Shown: positions 25,563 to 34,851 of the stretch, in pieces
How positions within the stretch are numbered: the first letter of the stretch is position 1
Layout of the letters: every line of letters starts with the position of its first letter
NCBI RefSeq assembly: GCF_003217475.1
Contig: NZ_QJSP01000019.1
Location: forward strand, 1-64,000
From: Williamsia limnetica
GTDB lineage: Bacteria > Actinomycetota > Actinomycetes > Mycobacteriales > Mycobacteriaceae
Length of the DNA: 64,000 bases
Reading direction: 5' to 3'
Notes under the pieces: model-generated
What the model was told of the DNA's origin: nothing
Databases searched by the model: none
What the model saw: only the letters and a program-made list of their open reading frames with translations
Translations under genes and position numbers: made by a program

Positions 25563-26066
25563 ATGTTTGTCAGCCGCACAGCAGCCACCACCGCCCGCAC
25601 CAGCCCGTCCGGATGTGTCGTCGGCGGCTGGCTCCTCGCGCTGGCGGCTGTCGGCGGGTTCGCTTTCGCCGCGGGCGACAACATGCACAGCTCCACCGAG
25701 AACCCGGTGCCCACACCCGTGGTCGCGACAACCCCGGCACCGACCAACTCGCAGATCTCCGGATCTGCGGTCACCGTGTACCTGCCCACCCGCGCGGGCG
25801 CACTTTCGGATGGCCGAGTCACCGCCGCCGTCAACGCGCCGGTGCACGTGCAACCTCATCCCACAGACATCGCCTGCCGGCTGACCGAGCGAGCGGGCCT
25901 CACCGTCTCCCGTGTGCACGCGCCCGATCGCGCGGTGCGCTCGTCGAACAGTCGTGGCCCGGCGAGTATGGCCCGGGTCAGTGCGACGGCGTGCCGGCTG
26001 GCCACCGCGAATGCCAACGCGACCAAACCCGCCATCAAGGCCGCGTCAGCGATCTCCGGCCGGTGA
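25563..26066 (+). CDS. Hypothetical membrane-anchored or secreted protein
   Basis: A 167-residue protein with one hydrophobic segment near the N-terminus (GGWLLALAAVGGFAFAAG, about 19-36) and a Pro/Thr/Ala-rich region behind it (NPVPTPVVATTPAPT). The C-terminal third is rich in Ala, Arg and Asn. GGAG about 11 bp upstream supports the ATG at 25563. No family recognised. The reading frame is supported by start, signal-like segment and position between rmuC and the DUF6542 gene, but the coding evidence is only moderate. Confidence 0.5.
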   Translation: MFVSRTAATTARTSPSGCVVGGWLLALAAVGGFAFAAGDNMHSSTENPVPTPVVATTPAPTNSQISGSAVTVYLPTRAGALSDGRVTAAVNAPVHVQPHPTDIACRLTERAGLTVSRVHAPDRAVRSSNSRGPASMARVSATACRLATANANATKPAIKAASAISGR

Positions 26067-26127
26067 CCCTAGCGTCTCCACCGCGTTCGTTACCCGGATT
26101 CTCAGTATTTACCGGTACGGTCAACAT

Positions 26128-26940
26128 GTGATTTCTGGCCCGCGCTCACGCTCGGGGGTACCCCTCGACGAGCAATCCGCCCTTCCCACCGCACCTGGCG
26201 TGCCCTGGTGGGGTGCGGTGCTGATCGCAGTTGGCCTCACCACGGTCGGTGCGGTCATCGCCGTCTCCGGTGATGAATCGAATCTCGGTTTCTCGTTCAA
26301 GGCCCTCTATGTGGTGGGTTGCATCGCCGCCGTCCTCGCCGTTCGCCGCCGCGCGCTCTTCACCGCCGTCGCCCAGCCGCCGCTGGTGCTGTTCGGGGTG
26401 GCGGTCATCGCGCTGTACTTCCTGGTGTCCGAGACCGACGCAGGCCTGAAGAAGCTCGTGTTCGATGTGGCATTACCGGTGGCGAAGCTGTTTCCGCTCA
26501 TGGGATGGACCTTCGTCGCCGTCCTGGCCATCGGAGCAGCCCGCTTCTGGTTCACCCACCCGACCAACACCGGTAAGCCTGCTCCGCGGCGCCGAACGGC
26601 GCCGAAGAAGGCTGCAGCGGCGAAGTCGGAGACCACCACTCGTCCGAGGCGCACCAGCTCACCGAAGCCGTCCATGGTCAAGGAAGACGCTTCGAGCACT
26701 GCGACCACGCCTCGTACCCGGGCGGGCCAGACCCCGCGCACTCCCCGCCCGCCTGAGCCCCGGCTGCGGAACCCCGAAGACGAAGTACCCCGTCGACGTC
26801 GGGCTACCCCGGACGCGCCGGAACCACGGCGCCGGCACGCCGGATCGTTCGACAATCCGCCGCAGCCCGGCGCACGTGCCTACCGGAATCCGGACGGTTA
26901 CGAGCCGGCCCCCCGCCTGCGTCACCGCGACCTGCACTGA
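26128..26940 (+). CDS. DUF6542-like membrane protein with basic, proline-rich tail
   Basis: A 270-residue protein with four hydrophobic segments in the first half (GAVLIAVGLTTVGAVIAV, FKALYVVGCIAAVLAV, LFTAVAQPPLVLFGVAVIALYF, PLMGWTFVAVLAIGAARFW). Its second half is polar and very rich in Arg, Pro, Lys and Thr (residues about 150-270), likely disordered and cytoplasmic. Similar proteins occur near ychF/rmuC in mycobacteria and their function is unknown. The GTG at 26128 is taken as start because it directly precedes the cytoplasmic N-terminus before the first helix. Confidence 0.68.
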   Translation: MISGPRSRSGVPLDEQSALPTAPGVPWWGAVLIAVGLTTVGAVIAVSGDESNLGFSFKALYVVGCIAAVLAVRRRALFTAVAQPPLVLFGVAVIALYFLVSETDAGLKKLVFDVALPVAKLFPLMGWTFVAVLAIGAARFWFTHPTNTGKPAPRRRTAPKKAAAAKSETTTRPRRTSSPKPSMVKEDASSTATTPRTRAGQTPRTPRPPEPRLRNPEDEVPRRRRATPDAPEPRRRHAGSFDNPPQPGARAYRNPDGYEPAPRLRHRDLH

Positions 26941-26952
26941 CCCGACGGCCGG

Positions 26953-27507
26953 TCAGGCCACGACGTTGCGCTCGAGCCATTCGCCGATGGATCTGGCGGC
27001 CGCATCCACTCGGGCGGGCCAATCCATGGCGGTCTCATCGGCCTCGTCGCTGACGACCTTGATGAGCCGGCACGGAACATCGAACCGACTGCACGCCTGC
27101 GCGATCGCGAACCCTTCCATGTCGACCAAACCTGCGCGGGCAGCAAGGACATCGCGGTGCACGGGGTCGGCGACGAACGTGTCACCGGTCGCCACCTCGC
27201 TGCCGTCACCGCCGGGCAGGTCATACCGATCGACGACCGGATAGCCCATGGAACTGAGCGCTGCGCTGCTGATGTCGTGCTGATGAACCACCGACGGCAC
27301 GAACAGACCTGCGGTCGCTGGACGCAACGCGCCGGCGGTACCGACGTTGAGCACCATGAGACGGCTCGTGTCCGGGTGCGTCGCCAACGCCTCGGTGACG
27401 GCGATGGCCGCCGAGACCTTTCCGATGCCGCAGATCAACAACGGCAGCCGAGCAGGTACATAAGCGGCCTCCGAGCGGGTGGCGGAGACCACCAACACAT
27501 TCTTCAC
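26953..27507 (-). CDS. Nucleosidase (MTA/SAH nucleosidase-like phosphorylase superfamily)
   Basis: The 184-residue protein has the nucleoside phosphorylase/hydrolase fold. VLVVSATRSEAAYVP is at the N-terminus, GIGKVSAAIAVTEAL (about 28-40) binds the sugar side, VGTAGAL is at about 55, LVDMEGFAIAQAC (about 127-140) carries the conserved Met-Glu, and VSDEADETA the catalytic Asp. Length is short for MtnN but normal for actinobacterial nucleosidases. The GTG start overlaps the stop of the upstream kinase gene by 4 bp, coupling the two genes. Confidence 0.82.
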   Translation of the reverse strand: MKNVLVVSATRSEAAYVPARLPLLICGIGKVSAAIAVTEALATHPDTSRLMVLNVGTAGALRPATAGLFVPSVVHQHDISSAALSSMGYPVVDRYDLPGGDGSEVATGDTFVADPVHRDVLAARAGLVDMEGFAIAQACSRFDVPCRLIKVVSDEADETAMDWPARVDAAARSIGEWLERNVVA

Positions 27508-28271
27508 GCGGCGAGCTCCACTGTGCGGCGGGCGGCGCGGCCCAGCTCTGTGCCGTAGCCCGGACCATGACCGGCGGCGTGCACCGCCAGCGGGTGCAGC
27601 TGATGCACCGGGACGCGGTCCTGCCACCCCGTCCGTAGCCGATGAGTCAGTTGGTAGCCCTCGATCACCGACTCGAACTCCGGACAGCCGAACAGTGCCA
27701 GCATCGCAAGATCGGTCTCCCGGTGTCCGCCATGCGCGGCCGGATCGATCATCACCACCCCCTCCGGTGTCCACATCACGTTTCCACTCCATAGGTCACC
27801 ATGGATTCGCGCGGGTTGCTCGTCGTCGTCGAACCGGCCGGACGCGATCACCTCGCAGGCAGCCCTGGTGTCGTCTGCGTCGCGGCGAGTGAGGTTGCCC
27901 GCGGACACGGCGGCGTCGACGAAGGCCAGTACCCGTTGCGCGGCGTAGAACTCTCCCCAGGTCGACGTCGGTTCCGACGGCATCGGCCGACTTCCGATGT
28001 AGAGCTGACCGTCGAAACCGGCGGGTGGACTGCCGAATTTCGGTGCCCCGCCATCGTGCATCCAGGCGAGTGCAGCGCCGAAGGCATGGGCCGCGGCCGA
28101 CGTCGGCGGCGCCGAGGCCAGCCGCTCCAGGGTGATGTGCTCAGCCGACACGTCGAGCACTGCCACCACCGGTGCCCCGGCGGCGCCGAGCCAGCGCAAT
28201 CCGGCCGCTTCCGCGGCGAAGAAATCGGAATGGGCGCCAGGGCGTCGTTTGACGAATTCTGCGGTGGTCAC
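27504..28271 (-). CDS. Fructosamine kinase family protein
   Basis: A 255-residue kinase of the fructosamine-3-kinase/aminoglycoside phosphotransferase superfamily. The catalytic loop is [14 protein letters not shown] (about 171-184), the metal-binding motif is [18 protein letters not shown], and [11 protein letters not shown] lies near the N-terminus. It probably phosphorylates sugar-amine (Amadori) adducts on proteins or small amines so they decompose. The GTG at 28271 is chosen because GGAAGG lies just upstream. The coupled nucleosidase downstream suggests a metabolite-repair pair. It is divergent from nadE. Confidence 0.85.
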   Translation of the reverse strand: MTTAEFVKRRPGAHSDFFAAEAAGLRWLGAAGAPVVAVLDVSAEHITLERLASAPPTSAAAHAFGAALAWMHDGGAPKFGSPPAGFDGQLYIGSRPMPSEPTSTWGEFYAAQRVLAFVDAAVSAGNLTRRDADDTRAACEVIASGRFDDDEQPARIHGDLWSGNVMWTPEGVVMIDPAAHGGHRETDLAMLALFGCPEFESVIEGYQLTHRLRTGWQDRVPVHQLHPLAVHAAGHGPGYGTELGRAARRTVELAA

Positions 28272-28316
28272 CCTTCCAGCGTGCCGGATCACCATAGGTC
28301 GCACTACCATCGGCTC

Positions 28317-29141
28317 ATGGCCAGCCTGCAGAAGAGCATCATCGCCGAACTAGAGGTGTCCGCGACCATCGACCCACAGTCGGAGGTGGAGCGACGCGTC
28401 GACTTCCTCAAGAGCTATCTGAGTTCGACCGGAACCGCAGGTTTCATCCTCGGTATCAGCGGTGGCCAGGACTCAGCGCTGGCCGGTCGTCTGTGCCAGC
28501 TGGCGGTCGAGGCCGTACGCGCCGACGGCGGCGAGGCGACTTTTCTTGCGGTCCGTCTGCCCTACGGCGAGCAGGCCGACGAAGACGACGCCCAGATCGC
28601 TTTACAGTTCATCAAGCCCGATCGCAGCGCGGTCTACAACGTCAAACCGGGTTCGGACTCCACGGCGGAGGAAGTGGTGCAGACGTTGGGCGAGCCACTG
28701 CTCGATCTGGTCCGCGGCAACATCAAGGCGCGCGAACGTATGGTGCTGCAGTACGCGGTGGCCGGTCAGGAAAACCTCCTGGTCGTCGGGACCGACCACG
28801 CCGCAGAAGCAGTCACCGGCTTCTTCACCAAGTTCGGCGACGGTGGGGTCGACATCACACCTTTGACCGGCCTGACCAAACGACAAGGCGCGCAGATCCT
28901 CTGGCATCTCGGCGCACCTTCGTCGGTGACGTCCAAGGTGCCGACGGCCGACCTCGAGGACGACCGTCCGGCGCTGCCCGACGAAGAGGTTCTCGGAGTC
29001 AGCTACAGCCAGATCGACGACTACCTCGAAGGTGCCGAGGTAGAAGCGCACGTCGCCGAACGGATCGAGTCACTCTTTCTGCGCACACGGCACAAGCGGA
29101 CCGTGCCGGTCACCCCTTTTGACGACTGGTGGAAGAGCTAG
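28317..29141 (+). CDS. nadE: Ammonia-dependent NAD(+) synthetase
   Basis: The 274-residue protein is the single-domain, ammonia-dependent NadE: P-loop [13 protein letters not shown] (about 44-56), GNIKARERM (about 136), [25 protein letters not shown] and the C-terminal [13 protein letters not shown]. It amidates deamido-NAD using ATP. M. tuberculosis uses the long glutamine-dependent form, so the short version is a noteworthy difference. Its last 32 bp overlap the 3' end of the convergent SDR gene. Confidence 0.95.
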   Translation: MASLQKSIIAELEVSATIDPQSEVERRVDFLKSYLSSTGTAGFILGISGGQDSALAGRLCQLAVEAVRADGGEATFLAVRLPYGEQADEDDAQIALQFIKPDRSAVYNVKPGSDSTAEEVVQTLGEPLLDLVRGNIKARERMVLQYAVAGQENLLVVGTDHAAEAVTGFFTKFGDGGVDITPLTGLTKRQGAQILWHLGAPSSVTSKVPTADLEDDRPALPDEEVLGVSYSQIDDYLEGAEVEAHVAERIESLFLRTRHKRTVPVTPFDDWWKS

Positions 29142-30060
29142 AGCTCGAATCTGAGGGTGCAGCAAGGTCTTCCAGATTGCGGCCGCTGATGCGTGCCAAT
29201 TGGTCGAAACGGTTGTTCGCGATTCGCATGACGATCTCGTAGGGCAGCGCGAACTTGCGTGCCACGAAATACCCGAAACGGATGTCGAACGACGTGTAGA
29301 CCATGAACTGGTTCTTGCGGATACCTGTCAGGATCGCCTCGGCGGCTTTTTCAGGGGAGACCGCGACCTTGTGGAAGTGGCCGATCTCGCGCTGAATCAC
29401 CGGATTCTCACGGTCCAGTCCGGCGATGTCGACGGTCCCCACCAGCGGTGTGTCGACGCCACCGGGGCACACCAGGGACACGCCGATCTTGTGTCGGCGC
29501 AGATCCATCCGGAGAACCTCGGAGACACCACGGATACCGAACTTGCTGGCGCTGTAGGCGGCGTGCCATGGGAGCGCCAGCAGACCGGCCGCCGACGATA
29601 CATTCACCAGATGTCCACCCCGGCCGCGTCGCACGATCTGCGGGACGAAGCACTCGATGATGTGGATCGGCCCCATCAGGTTGACGTCGACCATCTTCTT
29701 CCAGTGCCGATGCTCGAGATTTTCCACTGTGCCCCAAGCCGATACACCAGCGATGTTCATGACGACGTCCATCACGCCCACCTCGGCGTCGACCTGCTGC
29801 GCGAACCGGCGGACCCACTCGTAGTCGGACACGTCACCTGCACGGTGGAACAGGATCTTGCCGTCCGCACGCTTGACCTCGGCGACGGTCTCGTTGAGAT
29901 TCTCCGCCGCGATGTCGGTCAGCACGAGGGCCGCGCCGTCACGCGCTGCCGCCAATGCGGTTGCCTTGCCGATCCCGCTGCCCGCACCGGTGATCAGGAC
30001 GCGTTTGCCCTGAAGATCCTTCACGGGCACGCTCATCACCAGGAGATCTTTGATGCTCAT
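29110..30060 (-). CDS. SDR-family oxidoreductase
   Basis: A 316-residue short-chain dehydrogenase. [12 protein letters not shown] (about 24-35) binds NAD(P), [11 protein letters not shown] is the NAG motif with the middle residue changed, and [10 protein letters not shown] (about 170) is the Tyr-Lys active site. The C-terminus is extended ([24 protein letters not shown]) with a serine-rich tail, as in membrane-associated mycobacterial SDRs. Substrate unknown. It converges with nadE, overlapping by 32 bp. Confidence 0.83.
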   Translation of the reverse strand: MSIKDLLVMSVPVKDLQGKRVLITGAGSGIGKATALAAARDGAALVLTDIAAENLNETVAEVKRADGKILFHRAGDVSDYEWVRRFAQQVDAEVGVMDVVMNIAGVSAWGTVENLEHRHWKKMVDVNLMGPIHIIECFVPQIVRRGRGGHLVNVSSAAGLLALPWHAAYSASKFGIRGVSEVLRMDLRRHKIGVSLVCPGGVDTPLVGTVDIAGLDRENPVIQREIGHFHKVAVSPEKAAEAILTGIRKNQFMVYTSFDIRFGYFVARKFALPYEIVMRIANNRFDQLARISGRNLEDLAAPSDSSSSSSTSRQKG

Positions 30061-30088
30061 GACTCAACCCTACGGGTCACGTCAGTAC

Positions 30089-31411
30089 TCAGATGGGTAG
30101 TTTGCCGCCAAACATCTGATAGATCACCGAGAGCATTGCCTTGAGGACCTGCGACGAGGCGTCGTTGCCCTCGCTCGACAGCAGCCCCTCGATCACCTTG
30201 GGATCCTTGGTGTCCGAGAGCTCGCTCAGCAACGGCAGGATCGACTGCAACCCGGTGAGGTCGAGACCTGATTCACCTGTGGCGCCCGGTGTCGCCGGGG
30301 TCTGGTTGTCGAGCGGCAGGCTCGGCAGGCCCAGTCCCGGAGCGACCGGCGTCGTAGTCGTGGCCTTGGTGGACGGGGTCGTCGTCCGACCGGACGCCGG
30401 AGGTGTCGACGTGGATGCCGTGCTGCGCGAGGGGGTCGTGGTCGACGGTGTGGTGGTCGACGGTGTGGTGGTCTTTTGGGCCTGGTTTTGGCCTCCAGCC
30501 ACAGGTGCCGGCGGGCTCGCCGGGGCGCTGGGTGTCGTCGTCGACGGCGCAGTGGTGGACGGCGCAGTCGTCGTCGGGACAGTGGTCGGCGCAGTGGTCG
30601 TCGAGGCCGCCGCCGGGTTCGACCCTGTCAGCAGGAAGCGAAGGATCCCGTCGACGAGGCCGATGGCGTACTTGAGCTGGCCATCCTTGCTGGACAGCGT
30701 CGCGGCGTCGGTGGGGTTGGACAGGTTGCCGAGCTCGGCGAACACGTCGGGGACTTTGGTCAAGTTCACCGCGGCGACGTCGGCGCGGGTCTGCAGACCG
30801 TCCTGGGCTCCGGCATAGTTCGCGGGTACGAGTCCGGCTGCCTTGAAGGCGTCACGCATCTGCTCCGCGGCCTTGCGGCCCGGGCCCGACTGCACCTCGT
30901 TGACCGTTGCGTCGGGGATCGGCAGCTCCGGAACGATGATGTGGAAGCCGCTCTTCGCCGCGTCCGTCCCGGGCGAGGTCGAGTCGGCGTGGATGTTGAC
31001 GGCAACGTCGGCGTCGGACGCATTGGCGGCGTTGGCGCGCTCGTCGATGCAGCCGCCCCACCCGGTGTCGTCCTGGCGACTGAGGACCACCTTGGCGCCC
31101 TGGCTTTCCAAACCGGCCTTGACCAGCTGGGTGATATCCCAGTTGACGGTGTGCTCGGCGATTCCGTCAGGGCTGGTTGCCCCTGAGGTCTGGCAGGGCT
31201 TGGTGCCGCCGCGACCGTCGGGTACCGGCTTGTTCATATCGTTGCCGGCTGCCGACCCCTGGTGCCCGGGGTCGAGGAAGATTGTCTTTCCCACCAGCGA
31301 ATTGCCCTGTGTGGGAGCGGGATCGGCCGAGGCCGTGGTGGGCATCGCGATCAGCGAGGCCGCGAGGGCAAGGCAGGTGAGCCCGGCCACGCGGAGGTCC
31401 TTCTTGGTCAC
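30089..31411 (-). CDS. Secreted N-acetylmuramoyl-L-alanine amidase (Amidase_3) with Thr/Pro-rich tail
   Basis: The 440-residue protein has a signal peptide (DLRVAGLTCLALAASLIAMP, cleavage after TASA). The amidase_3 domain (about 35-240) carries the zinc/catalytic set FLDPGHQG (His), GIAEHTVNWD (Glu), VNIHADS (His) and FAELGNLSN (Glu), as in the mycobacterial amidase Rv3717. Residues 245-360 are low-complexity Thr/Ser/Pro repeats (TTTPSTTTPS), probably a flexible wall-spanning linker, followed by a small helical C-terminal segment. The GTG at 31411 has a clear GAAAGGA site. It should cleave the amide between MurNAc and the stem peptide in peptidoglycan remodelling. Confidence 0.88.
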   Translation of the reverse strand: MTKKDLRVAGLTCLALAASLIAMPTTASADPAPTQGNSLVGKTIFLDPGHQGSAAGNDMNKPVPDGRGGTKPCQTSGATSPDGIAEHTVNWDITQLVKAGLESQGAKVVLSRQDDTGWGGCIDERANAANASDADVAVNIHADSTSPGTDAAKSGFHIIVPELPIPDATVNEVQSGPGRKAAEQMRDAFKAAGLVPANYAGAQDGLQTRADVAAVNLTKVPDVFAELGNLSNPTDAATLSSKDGQLKYAIGLVDGILRFLLTGSNPAAASTTTAPTTVPTTTAPSTTAPSTTTPSAPASPPAPVAGGQNQAQKTTTPSTTTPSTTTPSRSTASTSTPPASGRTTTPSTKATTTTPVAPGLGLPSLPLDNQTPATPGATGESGLDLTGLQSILPLLSELSDTKDPKVIEGLLSSEGNDASSQVLKAMLSVIYQMFGGKLPI

Positions 31412-31577
31412 GGTGTTCCTTTCGAGTGCGCCAAACGACGCAACATCAGTCACAATATTCACTTCAGTAACAGTGAAGCAGCAGTTGAGACTTTTGGGAA
31501 ATTCTCGACCAGCGATCGGCAAACCGTTGTGGGGTCGTGATCGGGACGATGCGCAATCGTGCGGCGCACAGACCCAC

Positions 31578-32600
31578 CTACCGCTCGTACCTCGTGATAC
31601 TCAGCATCGATTGGGTGTCCATGACGTCGTCGGCGCGAGCTTTCTCCAGAGCGGCTCGCACCTCGGCCTCGTCGATGCCGGCTCCGATGACAACGAGTTG
31701 AGTACCCCGGGATTCGTCGGGCGCCCAGGGTTGAGTGTGGACGCTGACGTAGTTCCCGACGGTGTGGACCACGTATTTTCGGCGGTACCGGGGCACCTCG
31801 AAGTAGGCGAACCCCTTGATCCGGAACACCCCAGGCGGAGGTTGCTCCAAGAAGGCTGCCAACGCCCGAGGGTTCATCGGCGCGGCAGCGGTGAAGCTGA
31901 CCGACTGGTAGTCGTGGTGCAGGTGCCCGCAGTGGTCGTCGCCCTCGTCGTCGGCGAGCAGTTCGTCGAGGCCGAGTTGGCGCGGGGCGGCATCATCGTC
32001 GCGTGGCGCGGTATCGAGGTCGGCGAGCAGCGCCAAATCGACCACCGCGTCGCGGGTGGTGATGATCGGAGCGCCGGCGTTCGCACTCCGGATCAGCGCG
32101 CGAGCCCTGTCCACCTCGCCGGAGTCCGTGAGGTCGGTCTTGTTCAATACGACGAGGTCGGCGAGCCCCAGGTGCTGATCGATCCGCGGATGCTGCTGCC
32201 TGGTCTCAGCGTAGTTGCGGGCATCGACCAGATAGAGCAGGCCGCCGTACTCGATCCGTGGATTGTCACTGCCCGCGACCATGCGGATCAGGTTGCGGGG
32301 TTCGGCGAGACCACTGGCCTCGACGACGATGAGGTCCAGACCCGCGCGGGGTTTGACGAGTGAGGCGAAGGTGGCGTCGAGACCGTCGTCGTCGACGGTG
32401 CAGCACATGCACCCGTTGCCCAGCGACACCGCGCCGTCGACTTGCCCCGCAACGAGCATGGCATCGATGTTGACCGCCCCGAAGTCGTTGACCACCACCC
32501 CGATTCGCAGACCGGACCGGGTACGCAGCAGGTGGTTGAGCATTGTCGTCTTGCCGGCGCCGAGAAAGCCCGCCACGATCACGACGGGTATGCGTTTCAC
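31578..32600 (-). CDS. CobW/COG0523 family metal-chaperone GTPase
   Basis: The 340-residue protein is a G3E GTPase: Walker [16 protein letters not shown] (about 10-24), the metal-binding GNGCMCCTV (about 65), VEASGLAEP and NKTDL. A His/Cys-rich insert, [11 protein letters not shown], lies in the middle, and a CobW C-terminal domain follows ([20 protein letters not shown]). Such proteins deliver zinc or other metals under limitation. Start GTG 32600 overlaps the stop of the upstream TrhO gene by 4 bp, so they are co-transcribed. Confidence 0.87.
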   Translation of the reverse strand: MKRIPVVIVAGFLGAGKTTMLNHLLRTRSGLRIGVVVNDFGAVNIDAMLVAGQVDGAVSLGNGCMCCTVDDDGLDATFASLVKPRAGLDLIVVEASGLAEPRNLIRMVAGSDNPRIEYGGLLYLVDARNYAETRQQHPRIDQHLGLADLVVLNKTDLTDSGEVDRARALIRSANAGAPIITTRDAVVDLALLADLDTAPRDDDAAPRQLGLDELLADDEGDDHCGHLHHDYQSVSFTAAAPMNPRALAAFLEQPPPGVFRIKGFAYFEVPRYRRKYVVHTVGNYVSVHTQPWAPDESRGTQLVVIGAGIDEAEVRAALEKARADDVMDTQSMLSITRYER

Positions 32601-33475
32601 GACGCCTGACCGGCGAGACAATCGGGGCAGACCACCACCAATTCGCGACCGTTCGCATCCGGATAGTTCGCGACGTTCTTGGTAGGGGTTCCACACTTCG
32701 TACACGAGCCGACGACTGTGGCGTGATCGGTGAAATCGACGCTCATCCGTTTGTCGAAGACGTAGAGCGAGCCGTCCCACAGCCCGTCGTCGCCGAAGCG
32801 CTCGCCGTAACGAACGATGCCACCGTCGAGTTGGTAGACCTCATTGAAGCCGCGATTGCGCATCAGTACCGAGAGCACCTCGCACCGCACCCCACCAGTG
32901 CAGTAGGTGACGACGGGCTTGTCCTTGAGGTGGTCGTAGTCGCCGCGCTCGATCAGCTCGACGAAGTCGCGTGTGGTCTCGGTCGGTGGCACGATGGCGT
33001 CGCGGAACCGCCCGATCTGCGCCTCGATGGCGTTACGCCCATCGAAGAAGACGACGTCGTCGCCGCGCTCGGCCACGAGTTCGTGCAGCGACTCCGGGCT
33101 CAGGTGAGTGCCGCCTCCGACCACGCCGCCGGCGTCCACCTGCAATTCGCCTGGAGCCCCGAACGTGACGATCTCGGAGCGCACCTTGACGCTCAACCTC
33201 GGGAAGTCGTCACCCACCCCGTCGGACCACTTGATGTCGGCGCCGGAGAACGCGGCGTAGGAGCGTGTCCCCCGCACATAACGCTTGACGGCCCTGATGT
33301 CGCCGCCGACCGTGCTGTTGATTCCGTGCTCGGAGATGATGATCCGACCCGTGACTCCGGCCGCTTCGCATAATGTTTGCTGCCATAGCCGGATCGCTTC
33401 AGGATCGGGCAGTGGCGTGAAGACATAGAAAAGCACGATCTTGGGTGTCGACACAGGGGTAAGGGTACTGAACAT
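32597..33475 (-). CDS. trhO: Rhodanese-domain tRNA uridine(34) hydroxylase
   Basis: A 292-residue YceA/TrhO protein. The N-terminal acylphosphatase-like domain includes [16 protein letters not shown] (about 42-57), the rhodanese domain has [15 protein letters not shown] (Cys of CTGGVRC), and the C-terminal zinc-binding part has CTKCGTP and CPDCL. It hydroxylates U34 of tRNAs using O2. ATG at 33473-33475 overlaps the start codon of the divergent lipoprotein gene. The GTG at 33454 ([10 protein letters not shown]) is an alternative start that would remove the overlap. Confidence 0.88.
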   Translation of the reverse strand: MFSTLTPVSTPKIVLFYVFTPLPDPEAIRLWQQTLCEAAGVTGRIIISEHGINSTVGGDIRAVKRYVRGTRSYAAFSGADIKWSDGVGDDFPRLSVKVRSEIVTFGAPGELQVDAGGVVGGGTHLSPESLHELVAERGDDVVFFDGRNAIEAQIGRFRDAIVPPTETTRDFVELIERGDYDHLKDKPVVTYCTGGVRCEVLSVLMRNRGFNEVYQLDGGIVRYGERFGDDGLWDGSLYVFDKRMSVDFTDHATVVGSCTKCGTPTKNVANYPDANGRELVVVCPDCLAGQAS

Positions 33476-34154
33476 GTGGAACAGGACGATCGGCATGGTG
33501 GCTGCGGTGGGGGCAGCTGTAGCCGTGCTCACGGGATGCTTCCCCGAGGACGGACCGAGCACGAAGGACATCCCTCCCACGGACGAGTTGTCGACCGAGA
33601 CCTCGGTGAGTGCCACCACCACCACGCGCAGCACGACGGCGAACCGATCGTCCGGGCTGACCCTCGCCACCGCGATCAGCACCGCCACACGGGTCAACAA
33701 CAGTGACTTCCACGAGGCCGCGCTCGAGGGCGGCCGCCTCGAGGACACCTCAGAATTTCACTTCTCCACCCCGGACTCGGCCGTGAACTGTTCGACGGTG
33801 GAGCGCGACGTCCCGACGCTCGCCTGCGACGTGACCGACACTCCCGTGCAGACCCGTGACTACTGCAATTGGGAGGCCGGCTACATCGTGCTGACCGACA
33901 CCGCCAGCCAGGGGACCTGCGCCGACACGCCGTGGGTGTGGACCCGCGGATCGGTGTTGCCGTTCGGGTCGACCATCTCGGTGGGTACGTTTCAGTGTCT
34001 GAGCGACTTCTCGGGTCTCTACTGCCTCAACACCCGCTCCGACAACGGGTTTGCGCTGCGGGACGGGGCTTATCGCACGGTCTCGGGCGCCGACCCCGCT
34101 CCCGCCGCACTCACCGACGGCGCAGAAGCAAGCGCCACCACTTCGGGGCGTTAG
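33474..34154 (+). CDS. Putative lipoprotein
   Basis: A 226-residue secreted protein. Its N-terminus [22 protein letters not shown] is a type II signal with lipobox LTGC (Cys at 22). The mature part begins with an acidic Ser/Thr-rich stretch ([13 protein letters not shown]). A Cys-containing domain follows: [54 protein letters not shown]. The six cysteines after the lipobox probably form disulfides. The family is actinobacterial and of unknown function. ATG 33474 overlaps the divergent trhO start by two bases; ATG 33492 is less good because it loses the positive charge. Confidence 0.75.
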   Translation: MWNRTIGMVAAVGAAVAVLTGCFPEDGPSTKDIPPTDELSTETSVSATTTTRSTTANRSSGLTLATAISTATRVNNSDFHEAALEGGRLEDTSEFHFSTPDSAVNCSTVERDVPTLACDVTDTPVQTRDYCNWEAGYIVLTDTASQGTCADTPWVWTRGSVLPFGSTISVGTFQCLSDFSGLYCLNTRSDNGFALRDGAYRTVSGADPAPAALTDGAEASATTSGR

Positions 34155-34243
34155 ACCGATAGACTGCTCGGCAGACGAGCCGGCCTCAGGGAGCACCCGC
34201 GTGCATCCCCTGCCATCCCGGTATCTGCACTCTGTGAAAGGTG

Positions 34244-34783
34244 ATGGCCGTGACTTATCCTCCGCCGTACGATCCACCCTCGAACGACCCGCTGCGCAAG
34301 CGGGACTCGAGCGGTGAGGACCAGAGTGCGTCGGGTCCCCCGCCGGCCGATCCCGGTTTCGCCCCGACGAACTACGACTACGGCAATCCGCAGTCCGGCT
34401 ATCAGCCTGGCTACCAGCAACCCGGGGGTTACCAGCAGCCCGGCGGTTACCGGCAGCCCGGCGGTTATCAGCAACCCGGCGGTTATCAGCAACCTGCGTA
34501 CGGCGGATACGGCGCACCCGTCTCCGAGACCAACTCCAACGCCATCATCGCGCTGGTGTGCGGCATCGGGGCGTTCGTGATCTGCGGTCTCGGTGCAATT
34601 CCTGCCATCATCTTCGGCAACAAGGCGATCGCGGAGATCGACGCGTCGGGCGGCAGGCAGAACGGCCGTGGGATGGCTCAGGCGGGCAAGATCATCGGGT
34701 GGGTCGCCGTCGCCATGTGGGTCATCGGCATCGTGCTGTTCGCCATCATCTTCATCGCAGCGGCAGCGTCGTCCTCGACCTGA
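34244..34783 (+). CDS. DUF4190 membrane protein with Gly-Tyr-Gln-Gln-Pro repeats
   Basis: The protein has about 179 residues. A proline/tyrosine-rich N-terminal half carries five near-identical units of the type GYQQPG (about 52-85). Two transmembrane helices follow (NAIIALVCGIGAFVICGLGAIPAIIF and IIGWVAVAMWVIGIVLFAIIFIAAA), joined by GNKAIAEIDASGGRQNGRGMAQAG, the DUF4190 signature loop. The first 90 residues are likely disordered and cytoplasmic. The start could be GTG 34241, ATG 34244 or GTG 34250; GAAAGG at 34236-34241 gives the best spacing to 34250. Confidence 0.75.
   Translation: MAVTYPPPYDPPSNDPLRKRDSSGEDQSASGPPPADPGFAPTNYDYGNPQSGYQPGYQQPGGYQQPGGYRQPGGYQQPGGYQQPAYGGYGAPVSETNSNAIIALVCGIGAFVICGLGAIPAIIFGNKAIAEIDASGGRQNGRGMAQAGKIIGWVAVAMWVIGIVLFAIIFIAAAASSST
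34403..34495 (+). repeat. 18-bp in-frame tandem repeat in the DUF4190 gene
   Basis: Five copies of an 18-bp unit close to GGTTACCAGCAGCCCGGC encode GYQQPG/GYRQPG. Small differences between copies show synonymous drift. Confidence 0.75.
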
Positions 34784-34851
34784 TCGACCTCCTCGATCAG
34801 CCCACCAGCAACGAGCAGTGCCGGCCTCCCGTCGACGGTTTCGATGGACAC

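Noticed and set aside
30843-32363. 506-residue plus-strand open frame
   Set aside because: It is antisense to the amidase and CobW genes, whose families are clear. Long antisense frames are expected at this GC content.
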